From Tsuneonella flava (GTDB lineage Bacteria; Pseudomonadota; Alphaproteobacteria; Sphingomonadales; Sphingomonadaceae): a stretch of 64,000 nt of DNA. The first letter of the stretch is position 1. Each line of letters opens with the position of its first letter. The stretch spans positions 62,001 to 126,000 of the forward strand of contig NZ_PHSO01000002.1 of assembly GCF_002870965.1 (NCBI RefSeq), read 5' to 3'. The notes beneath the pieces were generated by a model. It was not told the DNA's origin. It saw only the letters and a list, made by a program, of their open reading frames with translations, and made no database searches. Positions 54,001-61,289 of the stretch are shown here, piece by piece. The translations under genes and the position numbers were made by a program.

Positions 54001-54334
54001 CCGGGTCCGACCCGACGAGGAAGCGGGCAGTGACCATCACGCCGTTATCTTCGGCCTGGGTGTAAACGTGTTCTACACCGTCAATCGATTTGACGATGGT
54101 TTCCAGCGGCTTGCCTACCAGCTCCACAGCATCGCCCGCCGATAGACCGGGCGCGGCCACGCGGATATCGACCATCGGCACTTTGATCTGCGGTTCTTCC
54201 TCGCGCGGGATCGTCATCGTCGCGATCAGGCCAACGAGGATCGCCGCCAGCAGCAGCAGCGGCGTGAGCGGAGACTGGATCGTCGCCCGCGTCAGCCGCC
54301 CGGAAATGCCCAGATTCACCGCTTCACCGCTCAT
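51050..54334 (-). CDS. RND efflux permease of the sulfide-linked tripartite pump
   Basis: A complete 1094-residue RND transporter. It begins ATIQSPLTPLLLLAAILVGL, carries the TM4 motif GILVDDAIVMIENIARHW and the second-half motif FIALAGIIVRNSILLVDFIRH. It resembles HAE1/HAE-like members rather than CusA, with no Met cluster or metal-path motif. Its start overlaps the adaptor stop by 4 nt. With the adaptor, rhodanese and the TolC-type protein on the other side of the divergent promoter it makes a full tripartite pump. The substrate is unknown. Confidence 0.93.
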   Translation of the reverse strand: MSGEAVNLGISGRLTRATIQSPLTPLLLLAAILVGLIATMTIPREEEPQIKVPMVDIRVAAPGLSAGDAVELVGKPLETIVKSIDGVEHVYTQAEDNGVMVTARFLVGSDPEDAAVRVNEKIQANIDRIPVGIPPPQITVRGINDVPIVVLTLTPKPGAPGNWSDQSLYELADRLKTEIAKVGDVGLTFVVGGQQQAIRIVPDPAKLAAHQVPLNAVIDAASQANRSFPTGTVRENGQAATVVVGQTVSGAREVGNLQVRSITGAPVYLRDVATVTEGATQDQARVWDWSRDGKDGAWNTAPAVSLAVAKRAGANAVTVSENVVERVHELEGSLIPESVKVQVTRNYGETANEKANELLFHLALATVSIVLLIGFAIGWREAGVTAIVIPTTILLTMFASNVMGFTINRVSLFALIFSIGILVDDAIVMIENIARHWAMSDVGTDGGRTRQQAAIEAVAEVGNPTIVATLTVVAALLPMLFVSGLMGPYMAPIPINASAAMVFSFFVAVIIAPWLMIRFARTTLAGDAHHTGQPDKLGALYGKIAARVVKDRKSARNFLIFVGVATAISCSMFYFELVTVKLLPFDNKSEVQLVVDLPEGTSLEQTGRVLEQAATVARQMPEVVNMQAYAGASAPFNFNGLVRHYFLRDKPWMGDVMVTLLPKGDRSRSSHDIAVDMRKRLEKIALPAGGSIKVVETPPGPPVLATLLAEIYGPDEAARRATALQVEKIFKSVPFIVDVDNSFGQQTPQLRLVADRDRLDHYGLSERQVYDSIGVLMSDQTVGYAPQGMGRPPLPIQIGLDQSQRSWSQSLGATPVAAAQGPMGPQLIRLDQVVDAHESKGSEALFRRDGRGVAMVTAELAGRYEAPIYGMLAVDKAIDQFDWAAHGLEKPEISLNGQPANEQQTTLLWDGEWEITWVTFRDMGGAFMVALLGIYVLVVGQFRNFKIPLVILTPIPLTLIGIVLGHMLFSAPFTATSMIGFIALAGIIVRNSILLVDFIRHARSPEKSLRDTLLEAGMIRFKPIVLTAAAAMIGAAVILTDPIFQGLAISLLFGLASSTLLTVLVIPAIYVVLRDDGRPLTLFDEKQDKEPDPA

Positions 54335-55398
54335 TTGCGCGCCGTTCCGCCCGATGCCCCGGCATTCGCCCCGGCTGCAGGCTTCACCAGCCTGTCGCCT
54401 GCGGAAACGCCGGAGAGGATTTCAACTTTGCCCGCTTCACCCGCAGGCGCGGTCTGCACCGGCACAGCGGCAGCAACGCCCTGTTTCGGCTGCACCGTGA
54501 CATAATCGACGCCAAAGCGGGTGACGACATAGCCAGCAGGCACGATCAGCCCCTTGCGCGATCCGCCATCGATTTGCGCGGCCACGCGCCGCCCGATCAG
54601 CGCGGCATCGAGCCCCGGCACATCGGCATCGGCGCGCACCTGCCCCGCCGCGACCGAGGGATAGACCCGCGCAATCGTGCCGGCCCGCTCGGTCCCGTCA
54701 TCGGTGGTGACGCGCACGGCAGAGCCGGGGTGAACCTTCGCCGCCAGCGATTCGGGCAGATCGAGCCGCAGGACGACCGGGCCGGAGGTAATCGTAGCGA
54801 TCACCATGCCAGGCGCGACCGCCGATCCGGCGGGCACGTCTGCCGCCAGCACACGGCCACTGGCAGGTGCGATCAATGCGCCCTGCCCGGCCACTGCACC
54901 CACTGCCTTCTGCTGCTCGCGCGCGGCGCGCACTTGCGCCTGCGCGGCAGAGGCCGCTGCCTGCGCCTGTTCCAGCCGCGCCTTGGCATAGACGCCGTTT
55001 TCATAGAGATAGCGAGTGCGCGACAGCTCCGCCTGTGCCTGTGCCGCCTGTGCCTGCGCCGCAGCCGCCTGCGCGCCATAGGCACCCGACTGATAGCCAA
55101 GCTGGCTGTCGACAACGCGGCCAATCGCCTGCCCGCGCTTCACATAATCGCCTTCCTTCACGGAAAGCGCGGTGAGGATGCCGGGGATGCGGGCCATGAC
55201 TTGCGCCTGATCGACAGTGGCGACTTCCGCGCTCACTGCCGTCCAGTTGGGCACTTCGGCCTGACGCACCACCAGCACGGGGCCGCTGGTCGCCGTTTTC
55301 GCCGGTGCCTGCGCCACCTCGCTGTCGCCGCATGCTGCCAGCGCCAGACTACCGCTCAGCGCAAAGATCAGTGCCGTGCCCCGCATCGTTATCCTCAT
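54331..55398 (-). CDS. RND efflux adaptor lipoprotein
   Basis: A 355-residue membrane fusion protein with lipobox LAAC near residue 23, an Ala/Gln-rich hairpin of about residues 100-170 (QAAAAQAQAAQAQAELSRT) and barrel motifs VMARIPGILTALSVKEGDYV and VTTDDGTERAGTIARVYP. It connects the permease just downstream to an outer-membrane channel. It lies 30 nt after the rhodanese gene and overlaps the permease gene by 4 nt. Confidence 0.92.
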   Translation of the reverse strand: MRITMRGTALIFALSGSLALAACGDSEVAQAPAKTATSGPVLVVRQAEVPNWTAVSAEVATVDQAQVMARIPGILTALSVKEGDYVKRGQAIGRVVDSQLGYQSGAYGAQAAAAQAQAAQAQAELSRTRYLYENGVYAKARLEQAQAAASAAQAQVRAAREQQKAVGAVAGQGALIAPASGRVLAADVPAGSAVAPGMVIATITSGPVVLRLDLPESLAAKVHPGSAVRVTTDDGTERAGTIARVYPSVAAGQVRADADVPGLDAALIGRRVAAQIDGGSRKGLIVPAGYVVTRFGVDYVTVQPKQGVAAAVPVQTAPAGEAGKVEILSGVSAGDRLVKPAAGANAGASGGTARK

Positions 55399-55428
55399 TT
55401 CTTTTTGGGCCTCACTTCTCGTCTGGCC

Positions 55429-55758
55429 TCATTTCTCGACCGGAAGACCCGCACTGTTCCATGCACCCATGCCACCGGCAAGGTGCGTATCGACCGGCAC
55501 CTCCGAACATTTCGTCAGCGCCTTGGCCGAACGAACCCCGCCCGCGCAGTTAAGCACGACAGTCTTGCCCTCCGCAGCGGGAAGCTGCGCGGGATCGAAC
55601 TGCGTCAGCGGCAGGTTGATCGCGCCGGGAATGTGCCCGCCTGCGAATTCGCCGGGCTCGCGCACGTCGACCACGACCGCCTGACCGTTAGTCACCATCG
55701 TGTGCAGTTCGCCCGCAGTCACTTCGCGAACAGGAGATTTTTTGCCGAAACCGAACAT
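55429..55758 (-). CDS. Single-domain rhodanese
   Basis: A 109-residue sulfurtransferase. The catalytic loop is LNCAGGVRSAKA (Cys71, CxGGVRS), and the domain frame is VVVDVREPGEFAGGHIPGAI and HLAGGMGAWNSAGLP. It moves sulfane sulfur, for example from persulfide to cyanide or to proteins. It is the first gene of the minus-strand operon with the RND pump, about 20 nt from its likely transcription start, and faces the SQR-like gene. Confidence 0.93.
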   Translation of the reverse strand: MFGFGKKSPVREVTAGELHTMVTNGQAVVVDVREPGEFAGGHIPGAINLPLTQFDPAQLPAAEGKTVVLNCAGGVRSAKALTKCSEVPVDTHLAGGMGAWNSAGLPVEK

Positions 55759-55784
55759 TTTCGATCCTTTCGATTATTGATTTG

Positions 55785-55814
55785 CATATATCGTGTATAT
55801 GTTTTATCCGTCAA
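55785..55814 (-). promoter_or_regulatory. Rhodanese/RND promoter with perfect ATATAC palindrome
   Basis: On the minus strand: TTGACG (55814-55809), 17 nt including ACATATACA (55802-55794), and an AT-rich -10 (ATATAT). The palindrome CATATATCGTGTATATG (55785-55801; CATATA-N5-TATATG) covers the spacer and -10, a good position for a repressor. The same ACATATACA follows TTGACG in the blh promoter. It is also the 5' region of the SQR-like gene on the plus strand. Confidence 0.7.
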
Positions 55815-55838
55815 CCCGTAATCGCAAGAGAGGATTCG

Positions 55839-57122
55839 ATGATGTCCCACCCCCATATCGTTGTTCTGGGTGCCGGCCTGGGCGGCACGATCGCCGCTTA
55901 CGAGATTGCCAGCGCCACTAAGGGCAAGGCGCGCGTTTCGGTCGTCAACAAAGGCGATGATTACTGGTTCGTGCCATCGAATCCGTGGGTTGCCGTGGGC
56001 TGGCGGGAGCCGGAGGCGCTGCAGGTGCATTTGCCGCCGGTGATGGAAAAACACGGCATCGCCTTCACCGGCACGGGCGCGCGCAAGGTGGACCCGGCAA
56101 ATAACCGGATCGAGCTGAACGATGACTCATATATCGATTATGATTATCTGGTAATCGCCACCGGCCCCGATCTGGCGTGGGATGAAATCGACGGCTTCGG
56201 CCCGGATCGCAACACTGTGTCGATCTGCGAAACCGCCAGTGCGGAGCAGGCGCGTGCACGTTTCGAAGAGCTTTGCGCCAACCCGCGCCCTGTCGTGGTC
56301 GGCGCGGCGCAGGGGGCCAGTTGCTATGGCCCGGCTTACGAAATGGCGATGATCCTCGATACCGAGTTGAAGAAGCGCGGCATTCGCCACAAAGTGCCGA
56401 TGACGTTCATCACCCCCGAACCCTATATCGGGCACCTCGGGCTTGACGGCGTGGGCGACACCAAGGGCTTGCTGGAAAGCGAAATGCGCGACCGGCACAT
56501 CAAATGGGTCACCAACGCGAAAGTGGACAGTGTCGAAACCGACACGATCCACATAACCGAAGTGAACGACGACGGCAGCGAGAAGAAGCGCCACGATCTC
56601 GATTTCGGGTGGTGCATGCTGATGCCGCCGTTCCGCGGCATTCCCGCGCTGATGGGGCTGGAAGGGCTGGTCAACCCGCGCGGTTTCGTGCTGGTGGACG
56701 AACATCAGCGCAATCCGAAATACAGCAATGTCTTCGGGCTGGGCGTGTGCATCGCGATCCCGCCGACCGGGCCGACCCCGGTGCCGGTGGGCGTACCCAA
56801 GACCGGCTTCATGATCGAAAGCATGGTCACGGCCATCGCGCAGAACCTGAAGGAAATTCTCGACGGGCAGGAACCGACGCACGAAGCGTCGTGGAACGCG
56901 ATCTGTCTGGCCGACTTCGGCGATGGCGGGGTGGCTTTCGTTGCCAAGCCGCAGATTCCGCCGCGCAACACCAACTGGGCATCCGAAGGGAAATGGGTCC
57001 ATCTGGCGAAAATCGGCTTCGAAAAATACTTCCTCCGCAAGATCCGCAAGGGCGAAAGCGAGCCGTTCTACGAAAAGCTCGCGCTGCATGTGCTGGGGAT
57101 CAAGAAACTGACGATGGACTGA
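55839..57122 (+). CDS. Sulfide:quinone reductase-like flavoprotein
   Basis: A 427-residue FAD disulfide reductase-fold protein of the SQR/FCSD group. It has the FAD motif IVVLGAGLGGTIAAYEIAS, DYLVIATGPDL, and conserved SQR-like cysteines (Cys130, Cys162 in QGASCYGP, and Cys304 in LGVCIAIPP). It lacks a signal peptide and probably sits on the cytoplasmic membrane, oxidising sulfide and passing electrons to ubiquinone, with sulfane sulfur as product. The 32-residue spacing of the first two cysteines matches known SQRs. ATG 55839 has GAGAGGATTCG upstream. Confidence 0.87.
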   Translation: MMSHPHIVVLGAGLGGTIAAYEIASATKGKARVSVVNKGDDYWFVPSNPWVAVGWREPEALQVHLPPVMEKHGIAFTGTGARKVDPANNRIELNDDSYIDYDYLVIATGPDLAWDEIDGFGPDRNTVSICETASAEQARARFEELCANPRPVVVGAAQGASCYGPAYEMAMILDTELKKRGIRHKVPMTFITPEPYIGHLGLDGVGDTKGLLESEMRDRHIKWVTNAKVDSVETDTIHITEVNDDGSEKKRHDLDFGWCMLMPPFRGIPALMGLEGLVNPRGFVLVDEHQRNPKYSNVFGLGVCIAIPPTGPTPVPVGVPKTGFMIESMVTAIAQNLKEILDGQEPTHEASWNAICLADFGDGGVAFVAKPQIPPRNTNWASEGKWVHLAKIGFEKYFLRKIRKGESEPFYEKLALHVLGIKKLTMD

Positions 57123-57144
57123 TCGTTTTGAAGGAGATGTTGCG

Positions 57145-57348
57145 ATGAACCTCGACCGTGCCGTGCTGGCCTTTGCTGCGATTGTCGTGCTGGCGGGATC
57201 GATCCTGTCGGTCACTGTCCACCCTTACTGGATCGCACTGACGATCTTCGCCGGGCTGAACATGTTGCAGGCGAGCGTGACGGGTTTCTGCCCCGCGGCG
57301 ATGGTGTTCCGCCGGATGGGTGTTGCGCCGGGCTGCGCCTTTCGCTGA
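57145..57348 (+). CDS. Second DUF2892 small membrane protein
   Basis: A 67-residue two-helix protein (AVLAFAAIVVLAGSILSVTV, WIALTIFAGLNMLQASVTGF) with the conserved GFCPAAMVF, as in the one at 47476-47676. It sits 22 nt after the SQR-like gene with GAAGGAGATG as ribosome-binding site. It resembles the YgaP membrane tail; a rhodanese is encoded on the other side of the promoter, so the parts that are fused in YgaP are separate here. Confidence 0.85.
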   Translation: MNLDRAVLAFAAIVVLAGSILSVTVHPYWIALTIFAGLNMLQASVTGFCPAAMVFRRMGVAPGCAFR

Positions 57349-57391
57349 ACGCCTTCCGTTCGCGGAGAGAACCCCTTAGCTGAGAGAACCG

Positions 57392-58690
57392 ATGCGTATC
57401 GCTTTCCCCCGCTCCTCTTCCGTCGCACTGCCTTCTGTCACACTGGCCGTCGCGCTGGCATCCGCTGTGTTCGCGGCGCCCGTCGCTGCCGAAACGCTGG
57501 ACGAAACGCTGGCCGCCGCGCTGGCCCATTCGCCTGCGATAGAGGCAGCGCAGGCGCGGGTCGATGCCGCCGATGCCGCTGTCGCGCAGGCGCGGGCGGA
57601 GCGGAATCCCAGCGCCAGTGTGCAGGGGCAGATCGGCTATGGCCGGATCGATCCGCGCGGGTTCTTCGGCTTGCAGGCGGAAAACGTCACCCCGCGCGTG
57701 GCGCAGGTCGGCGCGGAATTGCCGCTGTTCACTGGCGGGCGGATCGGCGCGGCAGTGGCGCAGGCGCAGGCCGGGCGCGACATGGCCGCGATCGGCACCG
57801 ATGCCGCTGCGCTCAACCTCCGGCTACAGGTGATCGCCGCCTATACGCAGGCACTCGCTGCGCGGCAGCAAGTCGCCAGCTATGGCGCGATGATCGATAC
57901 TTTGCAGGAAGCGGTGCGCCATTCGCAGCTGATGTTCAAAGTCGGCGCAGCGACCTCCACCGATATCGCGCAGGCAGAGGCGCGTCTGGCGGAGGCCGAG
58001 GCAGGCCGCGCCGGGGCGCAGGGCGCGCTGAACGAAGCGCAGGCCCGGCTGAGTGCACTGGCCGGGCGCCCGATTACTCCCGACACCGCGCTGCCCCCGC
58101 CGCCGACCGTGCCCGCCAGCGCCGATCAGGCTGCGATGCTCGCTTCTGCCGACAACCCGCAAGTGGCGCAGGCGCGCAAGGCAGCGGACATGGCCAGCGC
58201 CGGGGTCCGCGCCGCCAAAGCAGAACGGATGCCGACCGTCGGCGCCTATGCCGAAGCGTCCACTGTGCGCGATCAGTTCTTCCCCGGATACGCGGCCGAC
58301 AGCGCCAGCGTGGGCCTGCGCGGGCAGTGGAAGTTCTTCACCGGCGGCAGAGTCGGCGCCAAAGTGGACAAGGCGGAGGCCGAATCCCGCGCCGCCGCCG
58401 CCGATGCGCGGCTGGCCGAACAGGGCGTGCGGATACAGGCGGTGCAGGGCTTCGAAGCGGTGCAGTCGGCCCGCGCAATGCTGGCCGCTGCGGAAAAGCG
58501 CGCTGCCGCCACGCAAGAGGCGCTGCGCGGCACCCGGCTGGAAGTGAAATCGGGGGCCAAGCCACAGCTCGCGCTGCTCGATGCCACGCGGGAGGCGCTG
58601 TCTGCCGAATCCGCCCGCATCGTGGCGCAGGGCCAGTTGCTCACCGCTGCCTACACCCTTCGCAGCGTGACCGGGATGGAGCAGCAGTAG
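57392..58690 (+). CDS. TolC-family outer-membrane efflux protein
   Basis: A 432-residue protein with a signal peptide (LPSVTLAVALASAVFAAP) and two internally similar helical halves rich in Ala/Gln (SPAIEAAQARVDAADAAVAQ; ARKAADMASAGVRAAKAERM). The TolC beta-barrel strands are at ELPLFTGGRIGAAV and WKFFTGGRVGAKVD. It would complete the RND pump encoded on the other strand. It lies 43 nt after the DUF2892 gene in the SQR operon, so it is likely induced with it. Confidence 0.92.
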   Translation: MRIAFPRSSSVALPSVTLAVALASAVFAAPVAAETLDETLAAALAHSPAIEAAQARVDAADAAVAQARAERNPSASVQGQIGYGRIDPRGFFGLQAENVTPRVAQVGAELPLFTGGRIGAAVAQAQAGRDMAAIGTDAAALNLRLQVIAAYTQALAARQQVASYGAMIDTLQEAVRHSQLMFKVGAATSTDIAQAEARLAEAEAGRAGAQGALNEAQARLSALAGRPITPDTALPPPPTVPASADQAAMLASADNPQVAQARKAADMASAGVRAAKAERMPTVGAYAEASTVRDQFFPGYAADSASVGLRGQWKFFTGGRVGAKVDKAEAESRAAAADARLAEQGVRIQAVQGFEAVQSARAMLAAAEKRAAATQEALRGTRLEVKSGAKPQLALLDATREALSAESARIVAQGQLLTAAYTLRSVTGMEQQ

Positions 58691-58846
58691 CAGTAGCCGC
58701 AGCCACCGCGCCGCTCGAAGGGCCGCGCAATAAAGGCCGCGCGCGAGACAGTGGATCGACGCGGCAAATCGGCGGCTCCGCCCTTTTCACGGATTAACAA
58801 TTGCATTAACCCAATCGGCGGGAGGACACTTTCGCATGACCGGTCA

Positions 58847-59371
58847 ATGCTAGAGCAGCATCTGGAAATAGCGCGCCTGACGCGCGAGCTGGCGTCTCAA
58901 CTACTTGAAAAGGCGGTATTGGTTGCGCGCCACTTCGATCTGGGAACGACCGAAGTGCGCGCTATCGAACAGCTTTACCTGTCTGGCCCGATGACAGCAG
59001 GCGACCTGGGCCGCGCCCTCGCGCTGACCAGCGGATCGGTGACTGCGCTGGTCAAACGATTGCAAGCCAACGATCTGGTCGAACGCACAGTCGATCGGCA
59101 GGATCGCCGCAAAGTATGGATTTCGCTGAGGGGCGACAAAATCGAGGAGCTCCTCCAACCCTACCTTTCGACCATCGCGCAGGGGCAAAGCGTGATCGAT
59201 CGCTTTTCGGATGGCGATCTGGCGACGGTCACCCGCTTCCTGAAGGAATACTGCGCTGCGTCGAGCGCCGAGAGTTTGGCGACCGAACGCGATGGCGACC
59301 GCAGCGCGAAACCTGGCGGCAGGCGGGACGCGTCAGGCAAGATCACCGGGGTCGGCGCAGGGCTCGGTTAA
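58847..59371 (+). CDS. MarR family regulator
   Basis: A 174-residue winged-helix protein (MTAGDLGRALALTSGSVTAL with VKRL, then the wing VERTVDRQDRRKVWISL). It lies 156 nt after the TolC gene and could regulate the pump or a distant target. The C-terminal 30 residues (ERDGDRSAKPGGRRDASGKI) look unconserved. ATG 58847 lacks a nearby ribosome-binding site, but a strong one precedes a five-codon frame (ATG 58836, MTGQC) whose stop overlaps this start, suggesting coupled translation. Confidence 0.85.
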   Translation: MLEQHLEIARLTRELASQLLEKAVLVARHFDLGTTEVRAIEQLYLSGPMTAGDLGRALALTSGSVTALVKRLQANDLVERTVDRQDRRKVWISLRGDKIEELLQPYLSTIAQGQSVIDRFSDGDLATVTRFLKEYCAASSAESLATERDGDRSAKPGGRRDASGKITGVGAGLG

Positions 59372-59411
59372 CGCAGATCCAACCACGTCCGCCCCCCACC
59401 ATCCCTCCCTT

Positions 59412-59530
59412 GTCATTGCGAGGAGCCGCAGGCGACGTGGCAATCCATGGCCCGCACTTTGCCTCCACCACAACCGATGTGATGGGCTGCTCCCTCAGGC
59501 CATGGATTGCTTCACTCCGTTCGCAATGAC
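59412..59530. repeat. Dispersed GTCATTGCGAGGAG repeat, copy 6 (both arms)
   Basis: 119 bp from GTCATTGCGAGGAGCCGCAG (GCGACGTGGCAATCCATGG) to CATGGATTGCTTCACTCCGT (TCGCAATGAC). It is nearly identical to copy 1, with the same left and right arms. First of three copies in the 730-nt gap between marR and the acyl-CoA dehydrogenase gene. Confidence 0.9.
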
Positions 59531-59600
59531 GAGCGGATGGGTCGGTGCCGGGACAGGCACGGAGGCGAGGCAAAGCAGAACGGCCCCACTCCCCACCAAC

Positions 59601-59686
59601 GTCGCCCCGGACCTGATCCGGGGCCCCGCTTTTCTTCCAGCGCGGCGCCAGTGGAAGCTGGGCCCCGGCTCGGGGGCCGAGGTGAC
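59601..59686. repeat. GC-rich palindromic element, CCCCGGACCTGATCCGGGG type
   Basis: An 86-bp unit: CCCCGGACCTGATCCGGGGC at the left, a CTTCCAGCGCGGCGCCAGTG core, GGAAG, then GGCCCCGGCTCGGGGGCCGA. Two GC palindromes flank a CTTCCA...TGGAAG palindrome. A shorter relative is at 31684-31735. It holds no gene. Confidence 0.7.
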
Positions 59687-59742
59687 GATGTGGGTGGGAG
59701 CAAGCCGATTGGCTGGCAGCCACGCCCCACCGCCCCTCCCTC

Positions 59743-59815
59743 GTCATTGCGAGGAGCGAAGCGACGCGGCAATCCATGGGCCGCCCTTGCCCCGGCCACA
59801 ACTGCCGCGATGGAG
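59743..59815. repeat. Dispersed GTCATTGCGAGGAG repeat, copy 7 (left arm only)
   Basis: Left arm GTCATTGCGAGGAGCGAAGC, then GACGCGGCAATCCATGGG, and part of the centre (CCACAACTGCCGCGATGG). The right arm is missing; sequence then passes to a one-armed copy (59844-59860) of the 19.4-kb inverted repeat. Confidence 0.75.
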
Positions 59816-59843
59816 GGGAGGCGGGAGGCGGGTGGAGGCTTGT

Positions 59844-59860
59844 CACACGAAGGCACGGAG
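59844..59860. repeat. One-armed copy of the CACACGAAG inverted-repeat element
   Basis: CACACGAAGGCACGGAG matches the arm of the element at 19367-19392 with one internal deletion (the GACACTAAG step is reduced) and no opposite arm. It lies among other repeats. Confidence 0.5.
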
Positions 59861-59920
59861 TGGATTTGGGCCCACACTGCCGATGCCTGGCCAATACTAT
59901 CACGCGTATCCCCAACCCTC

Positions 59921-60039
59921 GTCATTGCGAGGAGCCGCAGGCGACGTGGCAATCCATGGGCCGCCCATCGCCCCAGCCACAACACACGCGATGGGCCGCA
60001 CCCTCAGGCCGTGGATTGCTTTACTGCGTTCGCAATGAC
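59921..60039. repeat. Dispersed GTCATTGCGAGGAG repeat, copy 8 (both arms)
   Basis: 119 bp from GTCATTGCGAGGAGCCGCAG to GTGGATTGCTTTACTGCGTT (CGCAATGAC). Its left arm is the same as copy 6 over about 40 nt, and the right arm carries a few changes. It ends 62 nt before the stop of the acyl-CoA dehydrogenase gene. The rest of 59372-60101 shows no gene. Confidence 0.9.
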
Positions 60040-60101
60040 GAGTGGACGGGAGCGAAGTGGACGCGGGTATACTCCGCCTCGCCCCCGCCTTACCCCCCGC
60101 C

Positions 60102-61289
60102 TCACCCCTGGGCGGCGAATTCGCGCAGCATGTGTTTGGCGATCTGGAGCTGGAGGATCTGCGTGGTGCCTTCGTAGATGCGATAGATGCGGGCATCGCG
60201 GAAAAACCGCTCCGCATCGTATTCCGCCAGATAGCCTGCGCCACCGTAGATTTGCACCACGCGGTCCACCACCCGGCCGCACATTTCGCTGGCGAACACT
60301 TTGAATGCCGCGGCTTTTCGCAGGATATTCTCCCCCCGGTCGGCACGGGCGGTCACATCCGCCATCATGCATTCGGCGGCGTAGATCTCCGTCTCGCTTT
60401 CAGCCAGCATCTGCTGGATAAGCTGGAAATTGGCGATCGGTTCGCCAAATGCCTTGCGCTCCGTCGCGTAGCGCAGCGCGCTGTCGAGCGCGCGGCGGGC
60501 ATAGCTGGTGCTGGCCGCGCCCACCGAAATGCGCCCGTTGTCGAGGCTCTTCATCGCGAACACGAAACCCTTGCCGGTTTCCCCGCCCAGCAGCGCGTCG
60601 CCCGGCACATGGACATCGTCGAGCATGATATCCGCGATATGGCTGCCTGCCTGCCCCATCTTCTTGTCCGGGCTGCCGACCGACACGCCCGGCGCATCCA
60701 TCGGCACGATAAATGCGGAAACATGCGCGTTCTTGGGCAGGTTCTCCTTCTCCGTGCGCGCCATGATGAGGCCGACCTGCGCGTGCGGAGCGTTTGTGAT
60801 GTAGCGTTTGGTGCCGTTCAATATCCAGCCGTTGCCATCTGGATCGGGGCGCGCAGTGGTCGCCATCGCCGCGCTGTCGCTGCCCGATCCCGGCTCTGTC
60901 AGGCCGAAACAGGCAATCTCACCCCCGGCGATGCGAGGCCACCATTCGGCCTTCTGTGCATCTGTCCCGCCGTTCTTGATCGCGGAATTGAACATCCCGA
61001 TATTGATCGAGAAGATCGAACGATAGGCTGGCGCGGCATAGGCGATGGTCTTCACCGTGCGCGCATACTGCGCGGTGTTGAGCCCGGCCCCGCCAAATTC
61101 TTCGGGAATCGACAGGCCGAACAGGCCCATATCCTTCATTTCCTGAACGATATCGTCGGGGATGCGGTCATTTTCGATCACTTCGCGTTCGGCAGGGATC
61201 AGGCGTTCGCGAACATACCGGTCGAGCTGGTCGATGAACTGTTCGAACAGTTCCGGGTCCATGCCGGGGTTTACGGTCGCTTCGCTCAT
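60102..61289 (-). CDS. Acyl-CoA dehydrogenase
   Basis: A 395-residue FAD enzyme that introduces the first double bond in beta-oxidation. It has the FAD/substrate motif FGLTEPGSGSDSAAMATTA, YITNAPHA, IYGGAGYLAEYDAERFFRDA and the catalytic-glutamate motif IYEGTTQI. ATG 61289 follows GAGAGGATTATT. It is transcribed after a TetR regulator in the same direction; chain-length preference cannot be told. Confidence 0.95.
   Translation of the reverse strand: MSEATVNPGMDPELFEQFIDQLDRYVRERLIPAEREVIENDRIPDDIVQEMKDMGLFGLSIPEEFGGAGLNTAQYARTVKTIAYAAPAYRSIFSINIGMFNSAIKNGGTDAQKAEWWPRIAGGEIACFGLTEPGSGSDSAAMATTARPDPDGNGWILNGTKRYITNAPHAQVGLIMARTEKENLPKNAHVSAFIVPMDAPGVSVGSPDKKMGQAGSHIADIMLDDVHVPGDALLGGETGKGFVFAMKSLDNGRISVGAASTSYARRALDSALRYATERKAFGEPIANFQLIQQMLAESETEIYAAECMMADVTARADRGENILRKAAAFKVFASEMCGRVVDRVVQIYGGAGYLAEYDAERFFRDARIYRIYEGTTQILQLQIAKHMLREFAAQG

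Noticed and set aside
52736-54145. A plus-strand open frame of 469 codons
   Set aside because: Antisense to the RND permease; strong His/Arg/Asp bias and no motif.
51050-54334. Heavy-metal (CusA-type) efflux
   Set aside because: No methionine cluster or metal-resistance partner genes; the sequence looks like general HAE-type RND permeases and the context is sulfur metabolism.
59412-60039. Possible CRISPR array from repeated sequence
   Set aside because: Spacing is irregular, units are about 119 bp with inverted ends, and no cas genes are present.
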